Origin: Takakia lepidozioides
Lineage: Eukaryota > Streptophyta > Takakiopsida > Takakiales > Takakiaceae
DNA: 64,000 nt
Assembly: GCA_030704615.1 (NCBI GenBank)
Contig: CM060734.1
Span: 50,670,042-50,734,041 of the forward strand
Direction: 5' to 3'
Shown here: in pieces, positions 44,780 to 57,154 of the stretch
Layout: each line of letters opens with the position of its first letter
Position numbering within the stretch: the first letter of the stretch is position 1
Program-made: the position numbers and the translations under genes
Notes under the pieces: generated by a model
Seen by the model: only the letters and a program-made list of their open reading frames with translations
The model's database searches: none
Told to the model about the DNA's origin: nothing

Positions 44780-47700
44780 GCACGGGTCAGGCTAGGCAGG
44801 TCAGGTTAATGTGGCCTATGGCCTGATCACTCCCTGCCGCAAGCTGCAAACAATAAGGCCATAGAAAATTAAATAAAAGAGAGGATGCATGCGCAGTAGA
44901 CAGGTAGACTCTGTCGCTGCGTATGTCCTCTCTCCCTTTGTCTCCCTTTGTGGGAGTCATTAATAATTTGCAGAGGGTGCTGCTACTGGTGTACTCTGTA
45001 GTGCAATTCATATCAGTGCCCTTTCTCTCCATCTGCGGAGTCATGTAAATACAGTTGCACAATTACATACTCATGAATTGAGTTGTTCTTAAACTCCATG
45101 CAGTCTGTGCAGTGCAGTGCGCATGGTATGGAAATGGTGCAGCAGTGTATGAGCTCTCCGGGTCTCTCATGTCCACCTTTGCAAGTATCCAAGAAACCGA
45201 TCCATGTGAACAAATCAAAGAGCCCTGCAATGTATGTATCTCCACAAAATCCAGGGCACCCTAATCAGGAAAAGTAAGTTAACCCTAGTCTAGTCCTAAC
45301 CCTAACCCTAGTCTTAAGTTATTGAGACTACTCATGAAACATTTCTCAGATTTTGGTGATTTTTGAATTATTTATTGAAAATAAAAACAAATCCCAAAAC
45401 ATGCTTAATTGAATCCATGAACTATTTGGTGATGTGCCTTATCTCCAATCGTTAATTATTATTAAGTATAATTATGACATAAAATATTAAGTCACTGTCG
45501 ATAGCAGTGTGAAAGAGGATGATATGGCAAAGATATTTGTTGAGAGAGGGGGGAGGGTGGGTCGCAAAGGCAGGCAGGCTGTGCGGGTAGCATCCCTATA
45601 TGTAAGTAGCTCTCCTGCTGCACATCCTGCAAGCCTGCTTCCATCTCCTTGGAAGGTTTCTACGTAGAGACATTGTGGAGCTCTGAGAGTTGAAAGAGAG
45701 CCGAGGCCGAGGAGTGATGCGATCTGTCATGGAAGCAGAAGAGAAACACGTGCAGGATTGACAGTCCAGGGAAGATTTTCTCCGGTCTGAACAGACTGGC
45801 TACAGGTGCTCGTTGGTCAGCTAATGACTGAGGACTTAGTAGACAGAAGTGATCAATGTTTGAATTCCTCAGGTGACCCCACCACAATCTGTTATATACA
45901 CAAGTTCTTGCAGCACCTCGTGATCTCTCTTATCGCTATAGGTTCATCCTGACTCTGATCTGATCAGTGTTTGCATTCCTCAGATTGACACCCTGTATAT
46001 TCATGCTAAAGGGCGTGACATATATATAATATATTGTTATATATTCCCTGTACGTGACATTTGTCAGGGGCATCCCTAATTCTGTGGTCTGTCTGGCTTC
46101 TCAGCTGTACTCCCAGATACGCAGATATTGTGCTCAAGTTTGTGGGTGGGTAGGTATTTCTCTGGAAAATCACCAAGAATTACATACTGCAACTAACACA
46201 TCTTACAAGCGCGATGCATGCTCTAGTTTTACCGTTGGAACAGGAAGTTCCCGCCACCCTTCAACATGATCGAAAATGGATTCATCAGGTACTACTGTGG
46301 TCCCAAATCCTTACCGAGCATTGAACTGGCATTGAACTGGCATTGAATTATGCTTATCTTTCGAATTCTAGCTTTGAACGAAATTCCTCATATTGTTTTG
46401 CTCATATACATGTGTTGAAACAACATTCTAGCTCATGCTATGCTTGTTATGCAAGCGAATTCCTTAAGAACTTAGTGTCCTACACAGAGCTCATGACAAT
46501 TGACCAACTATTCTACAGGTGTTCAGTATTTCGTTGCCAACGAAAGTGCGGTGCCAACGGCTCACTGAGCAGTTACACTAACGAGGGAGGAGACTATCTA
46601 TCTACCACAAATTACACCAAGAAAAATAGTATTTCTCCGTCACTAAATGGGGGGCCAAGTGTGCTCGCCCGCTTGCCCACCAGGACTGAGAATATGGGGA
46701 GAAGAGAGACTCCGGCCACCAGGTGCAAGAGCTTGACGTGTGAATAATTAAAGATTGTCGTGGGTCAGAGGAACGCATACATTCAGCTATGTCTAAACTA
46801 AGTTCTTCATCATGAGAACTTAAACCATGATCAATATTGCAGATTGTCGATTGTGAGTTGAGAAATGCAAGAGATAGTACAGGTAAGAAGAACACAGCCG
46901 AACTCTACACTAAGCAAAGCCGAATAGAGGTCTATACTGCTCAATTATCTGTGGTAGACAGATCGGTTCCTCGCTCCTTGGTGCAACTGGCCAATGAGCC
47001 GTTAGAACCGCAATTTCCTTCTGCAATGAAAATGCTGAGCTTGCGGCAACAAGATCAAGCAACACTGATGGACATCAACAGGATATATATTGAGATATGG
47101 AACATCACAGTTTGTATTGACATATATAGACTAGCCCAACCTTTGAACCACTTTCACATTGATATATGTATTTGGATTCACTCTGGAGAGACGACCCTTA
47201 TCGAGGATTACAAATGGAATACTCTTGACGCCTAGCAATTTGTCCGATGAGGTTTGTATAGCGAGCAAAGCATATCATAATTAGGAGATAATAATATAAG
47301 CTGGAGTGCAGCTGCATGTTGCAACACATGCATAGCAAGATGAGGAATCTCATGCATAATATTAAAGCTAGAGCTCCAAAGGCATGTAAGCATTTAATAA
47401 CGTTCACCAATTATTTGGGAGTACCTGATCATAGATTCACTGGCGATGTATAATACGGGTTTGGCCTGATGCAACTGAGCAAAGATGTGTTAGCAATAGC
47501 TCTCCCACCTACCCACCGAGAAACTCAAGTGAGATCACCCTAAGTTGAGCTAAGGTTGATCTCCAAGCCTTTGCCCCCGGGAACAATAGATCTTCTAGCA
47601 GGAGCGCGAATGAAACAATTGCAAAGCAATCAATTTAGTTGCAGTGAAGCCACGGAGAAATATATTGAGCGAGGCTGATCGGTAGCTGTGGATGCTATGA

Positions 47701-49370
47701 ATAGATTAACAACAAGCTGCAAACCGCGAGAGGCTCTGTCTGTCCGTTGAAGCAACAATTTTGAGAAGCTGCCACGTGGTTTATTCTTAACGTGGTTTAT
47801 ACTGAAGAGCTTTTCTAGACCAATCATACTCTTGACACGGTGTAAGGTCCATTGACCACATTTTCTCCACTGACTTCAACATCTCTGCTAACAAGGATTG
47901 TTGTTGCAGTCAAGTCACACTTAGATTTGAAATCAGTGTGTTTCGTGACCTCTGCAACCGCCCATCACGTAAAGACTGTGCGGTGGGCCAAGGACCCACG
48001 CCAGCGACTGGGAGTCTCAGGGGTGTAGTTTTCAGCCAATAACTTAATCTGGACTATGACATGATGACATGATTGTCAAACTTGCCTCCATCAAATGTTG
48101 CATCAAATTGTTGCCATGGAGGTTGGGTGGCGTGTGAGCAGGCTCACGCCCAGCTGGCGTGAGCACAAAGGCATATTCTAAATAGTCCAAAAGATTCTAG
48201 AGACAGATTGCGAAACCAAAATTGTTCACGTGGTAAGAAATACTAAACTATCTAAAACTGTGCTCACATGAAAAAAATTCATGAAATTAATCGTCCAAAG
48301 CTTAACTCGTGAGAGCACAAAGACCCACAAATATATATGCCAGAACTCAAAGATCAGCGCACGTAAACAATGTGGCATTTGGTAACATTGTGTGTAGAAC
48401 ATCCAATAACCACCCAAAAAAATGGGTTTCGCCAGCAAAACGCAAATGGTTATTGCCAGCGAAACTTGGTTTTTGCCAACAAAACTTGGATTTTCTTCGG
48501 CGCAACTTGGTTTCTGCGAAATTGGGGTTTGGTTTTTGTTTTTTTTTTAAGGTTTCTCCCTTTCAAGCTCCTTATATATGTTTGAGATTATATATAGAAG
48601 CCATGGAGACCCTATTAACGCAGAACGACCCTATGTCCATCTATTATATGTATTTTCGCTGATATACATATCACCCCTATAACGTAGATCTTGCTCATGT
48701 GGTGATTGTTTGTGCTCGCGCCGTTTGTGCTTACACCATACTAATCCCCCTATGAGGTGGCCCCTCATATTGTAGTGTTCAAGAAGCCTCGAAAGCTTTA
48801 TTTTGCTTCTTCATCAGCTCACTTAGCTGCATGTTCCATCAAAAAATGGGTGTACTGCCACCTCAGTAGCCTACTTGGCCGCTAGGGACTTGTTCCACTT
48901 GTCTTGTTGGGCCATGTCTTAAGGCAATGACTTCATAGTCGCTTGGGTCTACAAGAACCTTAAGGCTAAAAGTAGCTTGGACCTTAAGATTAGGAGTAGG
49001 TGATGACTATAGAAAGTACCTATAGTACAACTAGCCTGGCGAGGGATCTTGGTTTCTTGGGAGGGGTGTCCTTAAGGTATCGGTCAACCAGCCAATATAT
49101 AGCAGAGTATTTTTCCAATAGCCATGCGAGTCAGTAATTGGGGATGGTCCCCATGAAGCGGCTGTGTGGAGCGTAGATATTGGAGAGGCGGGGGCCCACA
49201 TGAATAAGTGGTTGGTTATGCTTGATATCTTTGTCGGGATTGCATTTCGTTATGCAGATATGTACGTTGGGGTCGAGGAGCGGTTGTCCGTGGGTTGTTT
49301 CATTTGGTTGACAAACAAGCAAGCAAAGACGGCGCTAGAAGGGAGTGCTTTTGCTAGTTCTATGAGTTCT
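44780..49370. other. Long region without a supported gene
   Basis: Contains telomere-like CCCTAACCCTA near 45,295-45,310, the partial repeat of the 44.2-44.5 kb candidate at 46,140-46,300, and an AGCGAAACTTGG-type tandem phrase near 48,425-48,520. ORFs at 46,343-46,747, 46,837-47,235 and 48,309-48,662 have no motif support. Confidence 0.4.
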
Positions 49371-49384
49371 TGGATTGCTCTTGG

Positions 49385-49935
49385 TGAAGCAAGTGATTGA
49401 CCAAGCAAGTGGCGCATGTGTGGAGCATGCTTTCCAAGTGTGGCTTCCAATTCAAGCTTGAGGAGAGCTAGAAGGTGAAGTGAGCAAGTTCATTCCTTGT
49501 GTATGAGGTGGTGCATGTTGTGGAAGAAAAGCCAAGGAGCTACATAGGCTAGGGCTTGAAGACAACAAAAGCAACCACTTGGAGAGCATCAAGAAGCTCA
49601 AGATGACTCCAAAGGGAAGCATGTGGGTGAGAATTCTATCCATGATGATGTGAAACCAAGCCTAGAGTATTGAAGAGCTTGGAGCACATGTGGGAAATCA
49701 TTGGAGGTGGTCTTCATGAAGAAAGGAGATTGTGGCTCACGGCATGCATAGCAACTTCAACCATACATTAGCATGTGACAAGACAAGGAAGGGGAAGGTG
49801 AAGGTGAAGCTCATGTATTCATTCCCTTTTTGCTTAAGTTTTGTGGTGGATGGTTGATCAAGCAAGTGATGCTTATGTGGAGCATGCTCTTTAGGGCTTG
49901 TGACTTCAAGTTTGAGAAGATGAGCTCTTGAATAG
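49385..49935. repeat. Diverged direct repeat in purine-rich DNA
   Basis: The phrase TGACCAAGCAAGTGGCGCATGTG...GGAGCATGCT...CTTGAG near 49,398-49,470 recurs in diverged form near 49,852-49,925 (TGATCAAGCAAGTGATGCTTATG...GGAGCATGCT...TTTGAG), about 455 bp apart. Probably part of an unclassified transposon. Confidence 0.5.
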
Positions 49936-50239
49936 AGGTGTGGATACACATTATGATGAATGAAGACAACACCTAGGTCAAGAGGTGGAAGTGTGTGTGA
50001 CTAGCCCATGCAAGGGAAAGCACATGGAAGATGGCATACAAAATTCAAATTCAAGCAAGGCTTGGCACTTGTCATTGGGCACATTAGCGTGCTATGAGAT
50101 CAAGAGGAACTTGTCAATTTGGGATGAATGCATTGCAATGTAAGATAATGAAATTTTGCATGCATGTTAGGGGAGAAGATACCATGAAGAAGGTGTTTCT
50201 TACTATACTCTACAAACCCTAGTCTCCATACTCTTCAAG

Positions 50240-50440
50240 AAACTGTATATGGGCTCCCTCTGCCCATCATACACTTTTGTGAACAGTGTATGGAACCCCT
50301 CTTCCCAACATACGTTTTTGTGAACAGTGTATGGGCTCCCTCTGCCCCTTCATACACTTTTACGAACAGTGTATGGATACAAGTGGAGAGACTTTGCCTA
50401 CAATACGTTTTCATTAAAAGTGTATGACATCTAGGGTGTA
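50240..50440. repeat. Tandem hairpin-forming repeats
   Basis: Four units containing an inverted repeat. The best are at 50268-50292 (CATACACT ... AGTGTATG, 8-bp stems, 9-nt loop) and 50351-50375 (same stems). Weaker versions lie near 50,309-50,335 and 50,402-50,427. Linkers carry GGGCTCCCTCTGCCC. Confidence 0.8.
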
Positions 50441-50454
50441 TCTGGAGGAGTATT

Positions 50455-50790
50455 GCCTTTGGAGGATCTTTGGGGGGTCCTTTGAGGAGCTTTTGTAAGA
50501 CACTTGAAGAGCTCTTGAAGGGGTGTTTGGAGGACTGTTTGGAGGACTATTGGGGGTCCTTGAAGACCAATATTTGGCAAACATTTGGAGCATTTGGAGG
50601 GCTATTTGGAGGACTATTTTGGGGTCCTTGGAGGCTAATATTTGGTGCGCTTAAGGAGTCTTTAGCAACTTGTCTGAAGGACTTTTTGGGGTGCTTGAGG
50701 GCCAAGATTTGGCAAGCTTTGGGGGCCTTAGTGAGATTGTTTGAGAGACATCTTGAGGGCTCTTGGAGAGTTATTTGAGAGACCCTGGAA
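50455..50790 (+). repeat. G/T-rich degenerate tandem repeat of about 69 bp
   Basis: The phrase GGGGTCCTTGAAGACCAATATTTGG-like recurs near 50,553, 50,621 and 50,689, spaced 68-69 bp, within DNA where the plus strand is strongly G+T rich and C poor (many TTTGGAGGAC words). The 102-codon ORF across it (50,470-50,778) is repetitive and not credible as a gene. Confidence 0.65.
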
Positions 50791-50983
50791 GGTAGTTATG
50801 TCTGTTGGTCATGAGCAAGAGCGTTTAGAGATAGGGGGAGACTAGTGGGATGAGAGCATTCTGGGATTAGGAATTGCTTTATTCTCTCTTCCCCGTAGTC
50901 TTCCACCCTCTATGTAGGCCAAAACCTTTCCGTAGGTGGAGGCAAGAGTCAGTCCGGGTTTGGGCTGGGGTGTCCTTGTAGGA

Positions 50984-51941
50984 CACTAGAAGAAAAACGC
51001 AGAATAACCACTCTGTTAACCACTCATTTTGAGTGGTAAAAGACACTAAACCACTCTGGCCTCAGAGTAATGAAGAACCAGTACATTAGGACAAGTGAGT
51101 GGTAAAAGACATTACGTGGCACCGGTGGTTAAGGACAGTGGTTCGAACCACTCACGTCCGGGTCCACCTGTTAGCTGACGTGTCACTGAGGTAAACCAAC
51201 CACTTATGACGTGTCACAGTGGTAAAGTGACGTGTCATAGTGGTAAAGTAACCACTTCCATTTTGTAGTGGAGACGTGTAAGCCGGTGGTCCGTGGATGA
51301 TATTGGAGATTATGTTGACACGTGGCGACACTCTCAGCATGGACACGTGTCGTGTGTCAGTGCTACGAAATGGATGGAGTGAAAAATTCAATGACTTCCG
51401 AAACCACTTGTTGAGTGACCACAAAATGACTCATAGAGTCATGCTATGAAAACTGAGAATATACAATATCACTCACAGAGTGGTTATGTGAGTGGATGAC
51501 GTCTCTCAGCATGTCATTGGAATGAATACCCACAGAGTGGTGTGTAAGCTATTTGAGTCATTCATGGTGTCTCTCTGAGTGGGAACTATGGATTGGAGTC
51601 ATTACTAACAGAGTGGTGTGTAAGTGATTAGGAATACCACTGGAGGAATTCATACCACTAGTACAGTAATGTATATGTGACTACTTATACCACTATACAA
51701 GTGGTAATGTAGGCAATTGTGTGCATTTGGCTACTCCCACAGTTTTAAATTATATCATTATTACAGTGATGTGCAAGTGATTATGAACATGACTAGAGGA
51801 ACACATACCACTAGTATAGTGTTTAAAGAAGTACCATTGGGGATTCAAGCTCCACAAAATAGAATAGAATCCCAGATAGTTAGGTGTTGGAACACTGTCA
51901 ACAAAATCCAGCCATGATAAAAGCACTAAGCCTAACTTTTA
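50984..51941. mobile_element. CACTA-like element end with subterminal repeats
   Basis: Starts CACTAGAAGAAAAACGC, a typical CACTA (En/Spm) terminus. The next 900 bp is filled with short direct and inverted GAGTGGT/ACCACTC words, as in CACTA subterminal regions. Gypsy-2 begins at 51947 directly after. A TTTTGTAGTG at 51,261-51,270 could end a 287-bp derivative, but no matching 3-bp duplication is seen. Confidence 0.45.
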
Positions 51942-51946
51942 CACGG

Positions 51947-52540
51947 TATCACGGACATAGCCCAGAGGAACTTACCAGGAGTAAATACCAGAAGTTATCA
52001 AGTTACCATGACTTACCGTGATTTACCATGATCTACCATTACTTACCATTACTTACCAAGTTACCGGGAGTTTACCAAATTACCAAGAGTAACTTGGGAA
52101 ACTACTCAGGAAGCTTCCTTTGGAGGAAACTTCTCCATCAAGATACCTCATTTGTTTAAGGAAGCTTCTCCATCAAGAAACCTTTGTTTAATCTTGGAAA
52201 CTTCTCCAGTAAGCAACCTCCATAAGGGAAGCTTCTTAGTAGCCAGTATATATAGGAGGCGAGATTGGACACTCTCGCCAACACCAGTTCAAGCTACTCT
52301 TGTTTCCAGTTCCCAGTACCCTAGCCCAGTTTTCAGTATCTGATACTCCAGTCCAGTTTCCAGCATTCCAGTATTCAAGTCGTGTTCCAATATCTTGTAC
52401 TCTTGTTCATTGTTATAAAGATCGTCTTGATTCATATTTACTCATCGTGCATTCGGCCACGCTGACCTTGACTTCTTATCTAGCCTTGTACCTCTAGTCT
52501 TATCTCTTGTTTGTGTTCAGTCATGTTCTCGTCCTTGACA
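51947..52540 (+). repeat. Gypsy-2 5' LTR
   Basis: Starts TATCACGG (TG changed to TA; the 3' LTR has TGTCACGG) and ends CTTGACA at 52540. It contains a run of TTACCATGA-like words, a TATATATA box near 52,247 and repeated CAGTTCCCAGTA phrases. Compared with the 3' LTR it lacks about 9 bp (TTTAGTCTC region) just after GGACACTC, exactly where the predicted RNA 5' end lies. Confidence 0.92.
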
Positions 52541-52542
52541 GT

Positions 52543-52553
52543 TTGGCGAGACT
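52543..52553 (+). other. Gypsy-2 self-primer binding site
   Basis: TTGGCGAGACT, three bases inside the LTR end, is the exact complement of AGTCTCGCCAA at 57943-57953 in the 3' LTR. That site lies about 31 bp after the TATATATA box, where transcription should begin. An 11-base match between PBS and RNA 5' end is the arrangement of Tf1-type self-priming elements. It does not fit a common tRNA 3' end. Confidence 0.75.
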
Positions 52554-52578
52554 GCAGTTTGTTCCTTAGTTAGTTAAG

Positions 52579-54021
52579 ATGGAAGGCACATTTGCGGAAA
52601 TGGTCGTTACATTGCAGAGTCTTCAGCTCCAGATGCAAGAACTTCGTGCCTGTACTGCCCAACTACAAGCTGATCAGTCTCAAGACCTTGGCAATGTTCT
52701 CAACAATTTGCAACAACAAATTTCAGAGTTGAAGGAGTCGAACAATGGATCTTCAACCTTACGAGTCCCTACTACAACAAATCTTACTGCAATGGTTCCT
52801 CCAAATCTTCAACAGATTACAAGGGAACCAAAGGTCAGCATGCCTGAGAAATTTGATGGGACGAGATCAAGATTTCGTGGTTTTGTTCAACAAGTACGAT
52901 TGTTCATACGATTACATCCACAATGCTACTCTGATGAAGGTATTCAAGTGGGATTCGTGGGCACCCTTCTATCAGGCACTGCCTTATCTTGGTTTGCACC
53001 GCTATTAGAGAAAAATTCGCATTTACTATACAATTTTGAAGCGTTCATGTCCGAGTTCACTGCAACATTTGGAGAGAATGATAGAAAGAGAGTTGCAGAG
53101 ACAAAGATGCAAAATCTTCGACAAAGAGCACGTCTAGCTTCCGTTTATGCTGCCGAATTTCGACAACTTGCGTGCGACCTTGACTGGAATGAGAAGAGCC
53201 TCATTAGTCAGTTTCGATGTGGCCTAAAAGATGATGTTAAAGATTTGTTGCTGACAATGCCAAACATGAATACACTGAGCGAATTCATCACCCAAGTCAT
53301 TGCATGCGATAATCGTTTGTTCGAAAGACGTCAAGAGAAGCGATCTGGATGGTCGACGGCGCACCATGCCGCTGCTACTATAGCACCAACAACGATCCAT
53401 CAGACATCCGGTAATGATCCTATGTAGATTGATGTTGTCCGATTCAAGCCATTGACGCCACATGAAAAACAAAGACGGCGCTCGAATGGATTATGCCTTT
53501 ATTGCGGAGAAAATGATCACATGGCATTAAACTGCTCCAACAAGAGAAGATTCAAAGCTCGGGGCACCACTCAAGTGTTCGATACGAGGAGGTCGGAAAA
53601 CGAAGATGTCCATCACAGTAGGGACCATGCGGCAAGACACCCCAAATTCCTCACAAAAAAAAATCTCTTTCTACCTCCAGACCATATATCTTGTTTCACA
53701 GTTCCAGTAAAGATCAGGATGCAAAATCGAGATATCTCCGTAGAAGCACTTTTGGACTCGGGCGCTTCAGCGTGTTTTATTGACAAAGACTTTGCGAAGC
53801 AACACAATTTAACGCTCGTAAAAAAGAAATTTTCGGCCCCTGTTGAAGTTATCAATGGACGACCGTTAGCATCAGGAAATGTTGACCATGAAACTCGACC
53901 CCTTGAAGTGAAGCTTAAAAATCAAGCATCACAGATTGTTTTCAATGTCATCCAGTCTCCAACAAATCATGTGATCCTTGGACTTCCCTGGTTTGTACTT
54001 CATAATCCTAACATCGACTGA
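52579..54021 (+). pseudogene. Gypsy-2 gag and protease
   Basis: ATG at 52579 opens gag: a coiled-coil-like Leu/Gln-rich N-terminus, then a capsid (VSMPEKFDGTRSRFRGFVQQ, LSGTALSWFAPLLEKN). A TAG at 53425 interrupts the frame. The same frame continues with a CCHC knuckle (CLYCGENDHMALNC, near 53,500) and a retropepsin (EALLDSGASACFID, catalytic D in DSGA, and HVILGLPWF). It ends at a TGA (54,019-54,021) that most likely replaced TGG. Only single-base lesions separate it from an intact gag-pro. Confidence 0.88.
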
Positions 54022-54099
54022 CAATCATGAAAAATTTCGGCAAGACAAAAATGCAAAAGTACCAAAGGTATTCAACCCCTGTTTCTTGGAGCTAGAGCC

Positions 54100-55490
54100 T
54101 TCATGAGAGCTACCAAAAAGGAGGTGGCATTTGCACTTTATGCGAGAAAAATGCAGACATATTACCAGAACATCGACCTTATGACTGTGCAATTGAGTTA
54201 CAAGAAGGAGCCCAACCACCATTCGGCCCAATCTATAACTTATCCCAGACGGAGTTGGCTGCATTACGCGAATACATTGATGAAAATTTGTGAAAGCACT
54301 TCATCCGACATTCCAAATCACCCACGGGGGCGCCTATCTTGTTTGTGAAAAAGAATGACGGATCATTACGCATGTGTGTCGACTATCGCAGTCTCAACAA
54401 AGTCACAATCAAGAATCGTTATCCGTTGCTGCTGATTTCTGGGCTTCTCGACCAGCTGGGACGAACGAAGATTTTCACCAAAATCGACTTGAGAGGAGCT
54501 TATAACGTTGTACGGATAAAAGAAGGAAACGAATGGAAAACAGCTTTTCGAACAAGGTATGGACATTTTGAATACAGTATTATGCCTTTCGGTCTTACAA
54601 ATACTCCAGCAATTTTCCAACATATGATGAATGACATCTTTCGAGAATTTTTAGATGACTTTGTAGTCATCTATTTGGACGACATTTTGATATTTTCACA
54701 GAACAAAGAAGAACATGGCTGCCATGTACGCCTTGTCCTTGATAAATTAAGAGAAAGATGACTATATGTCAAGTTGGAGAAATGTCTTTTCCATCAATCT
54801 GAGGTCGAATTTCTGGACTACATTATTTCCGACAAATGCGTCTTTATGGATCAGAAGAAAATACAAACCATCATCGAGTGAATTAAACCAACTTCGGTCC
54901 GAGATGTACAATGTTTTTTGGGTTTTGCAAATTTCTATAGAATCTTCATCAATGTCTACTCCAAAATTGTTGCACCATTGACACGACTCACAGGGAAGGA
55001 CAAATTTGTATGGGACGAGAAGGCTGACTAGGCATTTGAAAGGCTGAAGCAGGCGTTTACAACGGCTCCAATACTGGTACATGCAGACCCATCAAAACCA
55101 TTCTTCTTAGAAGTAGATGCATCGGACTTTGCACTTGGCGCGGTACTCTCACAATACGGTATAGATGGCCGACTCCACCTTGTTGGTTTTCGTTCTCGCA
55201 AATCAATTATGAAATCCATGACAAAGAACTTCTAGCAATTATCGATGCTTTTAAGGAGTGGCGTCATCTATTGGATGGAGCTAAACATCAGGTCACTGTC
55301 TATACCGATCACAAAAACCTCGAATATTTTATAAGTGCTCGTGTTTTGAATCGACGTCAAGCAAGATGGAGTATGTCACTAGCAAGGTTTGATTTTGTTA
55401 TTATCTACCGTCCCGGACATCTTCAAGGAAAACCAGATGCTCTTTTTCGACGATCGTATCTTGCCAAAGGAAGGGGATGCAGTTTTTGAC
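54100..55490 (+). pseudogene. Gypsy-2 reverse transcriptase and RNase H
   Basis: RT in several frames: [62 protein letters not shown], the intact catalytic loop [12 protein letters not shown] (54,670-54,700), then [13 protein letters not shown], RNase [33 protein letters not shown] and GKPDALFR. At least one frameshift lies between 54,021 and 54,240, with in-frame stops (for example at 54,760 and 54,880), consistent with point decay of an originally complete enzyme. Confidence 0.88.
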
Positions 55491-57008
55491 CAACATAAAT
55501 CTATCATCTTGAAACCAACAAATCTCCAATTGAATATGTTATCCATGTCCACCTATGACGATGCCGAGATCATAAAAGAGATTCAGGAAGCACTGAAGAA
55601 TGACCAATTCACTATGACACTACGAAGTCAACTAAATCGACCTCGAGACAACCCACATGTTACAAACGACTTCGAGTTCAAAGATGACTTACTTTATTTC
55701 AAGGGACTTCTCTATGTACCTCCAGGACCTACACGACTTCGAATTCTTCAAACATGTCATGATCTTCCGGCTGCAGGACATTTCGGCTTCAACAAAACAA
55801 TGGAATTGATATCCAGGGACTATCGGTGGCCGCAGATGTGGAAACTCGTGAAAGAATTTATAAAATCTTGCGACATGTGTGCTAGAGCGAAAGGACCACG
55901 ACATCGACCTTACGGCCTTCTTCAACCATTACCCATTCCCAAGGGTCCATGGTCGTCCGTGTCTATGGACTTTATTACGGACCTTCCAATCTCCAAGACC
56001 ATTGATTCAATCTTTGTTATTGTAGATCGTTTTACAAAGATGACACATTTCATTCTATGTAATAAGACAGTTACCGACGAGGAAACTGCAAGACTCTTCC
56101 TCAATAATATCTACCGCATTCATGGACTTCCGAAGGACATCGTATCTGATCGAGGACCACAGTTCATATCAAATTTCTGGAGGGGATTATTTCACATATT
56201 GGATACTAAGATCAACCTTTCTACAGCTAATCATCCACAGACTGATGGTCAAACCGAACGTGTAAACCAGATTTTGGAGCAGTATCTTCGCTGTACGATA
56301 AATTATCACCAAGATAATTGGACGGACCTTCTGTGATTGGCTGAGTTTGCCTACAACAACACTATACATTCTTCGACCCAACAAACTCCATTTTTCTCCA
56401 ATTATGGTCACCATCCTCGAGCAAACCCTTTCCACATGAAGACTGTTGGAAGCCGTGCTGCAGAAAACCTTACTACTTATCTTACTACGATTCACAAGGA
56501 GCTTACATTCCACCTCGCAGAAGCTCAAAAATAATACAAGGAGTATGCAGATCAACGTCGTCAACTCCAACCCCAGTTCAAGGTCGTAGATCGTGTGTGG
56601 CTTCTTCAACGGGACATACAAACCTCACGACCATCAAGGAAGTTGGATTATCAACACCTGTGCCCATTCAAAATTATTCGACAAATAAATCCGGTCAGTT
56701 TTTGGCTTGAACTCCCACGAAGTATGCGCATTCGTCCAGTCTTTCATGTTTCATTATTGGAGTTGTATCATCCATCGAATATTCCAGGGAAAGTTTCCGT
56801 ACCACCTCCACCAATCGAAGTCAATCAGGAAATTGAGTATGAAGACTCTCGCATCAAGTATAAACGTCTTGAGTATTTCGTACATTGGAAAGGCTACGAC
56901 ATCAGCGAACGAATGTGGGAACCTTCATTCAACCTCGTCAATGCATCTGACAAAGTCCAAGAGTTTCATCAACGATATCCAGCTCAGTCCCGAGCTACAT
57001 GTCAATAA
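55491..57008 (+). pseudogene. Gypsy-2 integrase with chromodomain
   Basis: The frame from 55,389 to 56,336 is unbroken and holds the HHCC finger (HDLPAAGHFG...CDMCARAKG) and all three catalytic residues: D in SMDFITDLP, D in IVSDRGPQF and E in QTDGQTERVNQ. After one stop (56,334-56,336) and a TAA at 56,532 comes the GPY/F-type C-terminus (HLCPFKIIRQI, MRIRPVFHVSLLE), then a chromodomain (YKRLEYFVHWKGYDISERMWEPS, near 56,860-56,960), a reader expected to steer integration to methylated histone H3. Ends TAA at 57,006. Confidence 0.88.
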
Positions 57009-57106
57009 GACGTCACAACGATGATGTCAGCCAAGTTAGCTTCAAGGTGAAGACTCCGCATTCAATGTACCTGATACACATTAAGGAGGGAGGAGCACCA
57101 CACATC

Positions 57107-57116
57107 AGTATATATA
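57107..57116 (+). promoter_or_regulatory. TATA-like motif before the Gypsy-2 extra ORF
   Basis: GTATATATAG, in the same CAGTATATATAG context as the LTR promoter box (near 52,245 and 57,910), lies about 40 bp before the ATG at 57,155. It could start a separate short RNA; this is inference from the motif and spacing only. Confidence 0.4.
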
Positions 57117-57154
57117 GCTAAACTTCCAGCACTCTTGCATCTTATATTGGCAGT

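Noticed and set aside
46343-46747. 134-codon ORF
   Set aside because: No recognisable motif, no splice partner, biased composition.
50470-50778. 102-codon ORF in the G/T-rich repeat
   Set aside because: Composition and periodicity come from the repeat; no motif or start context supports a gene.
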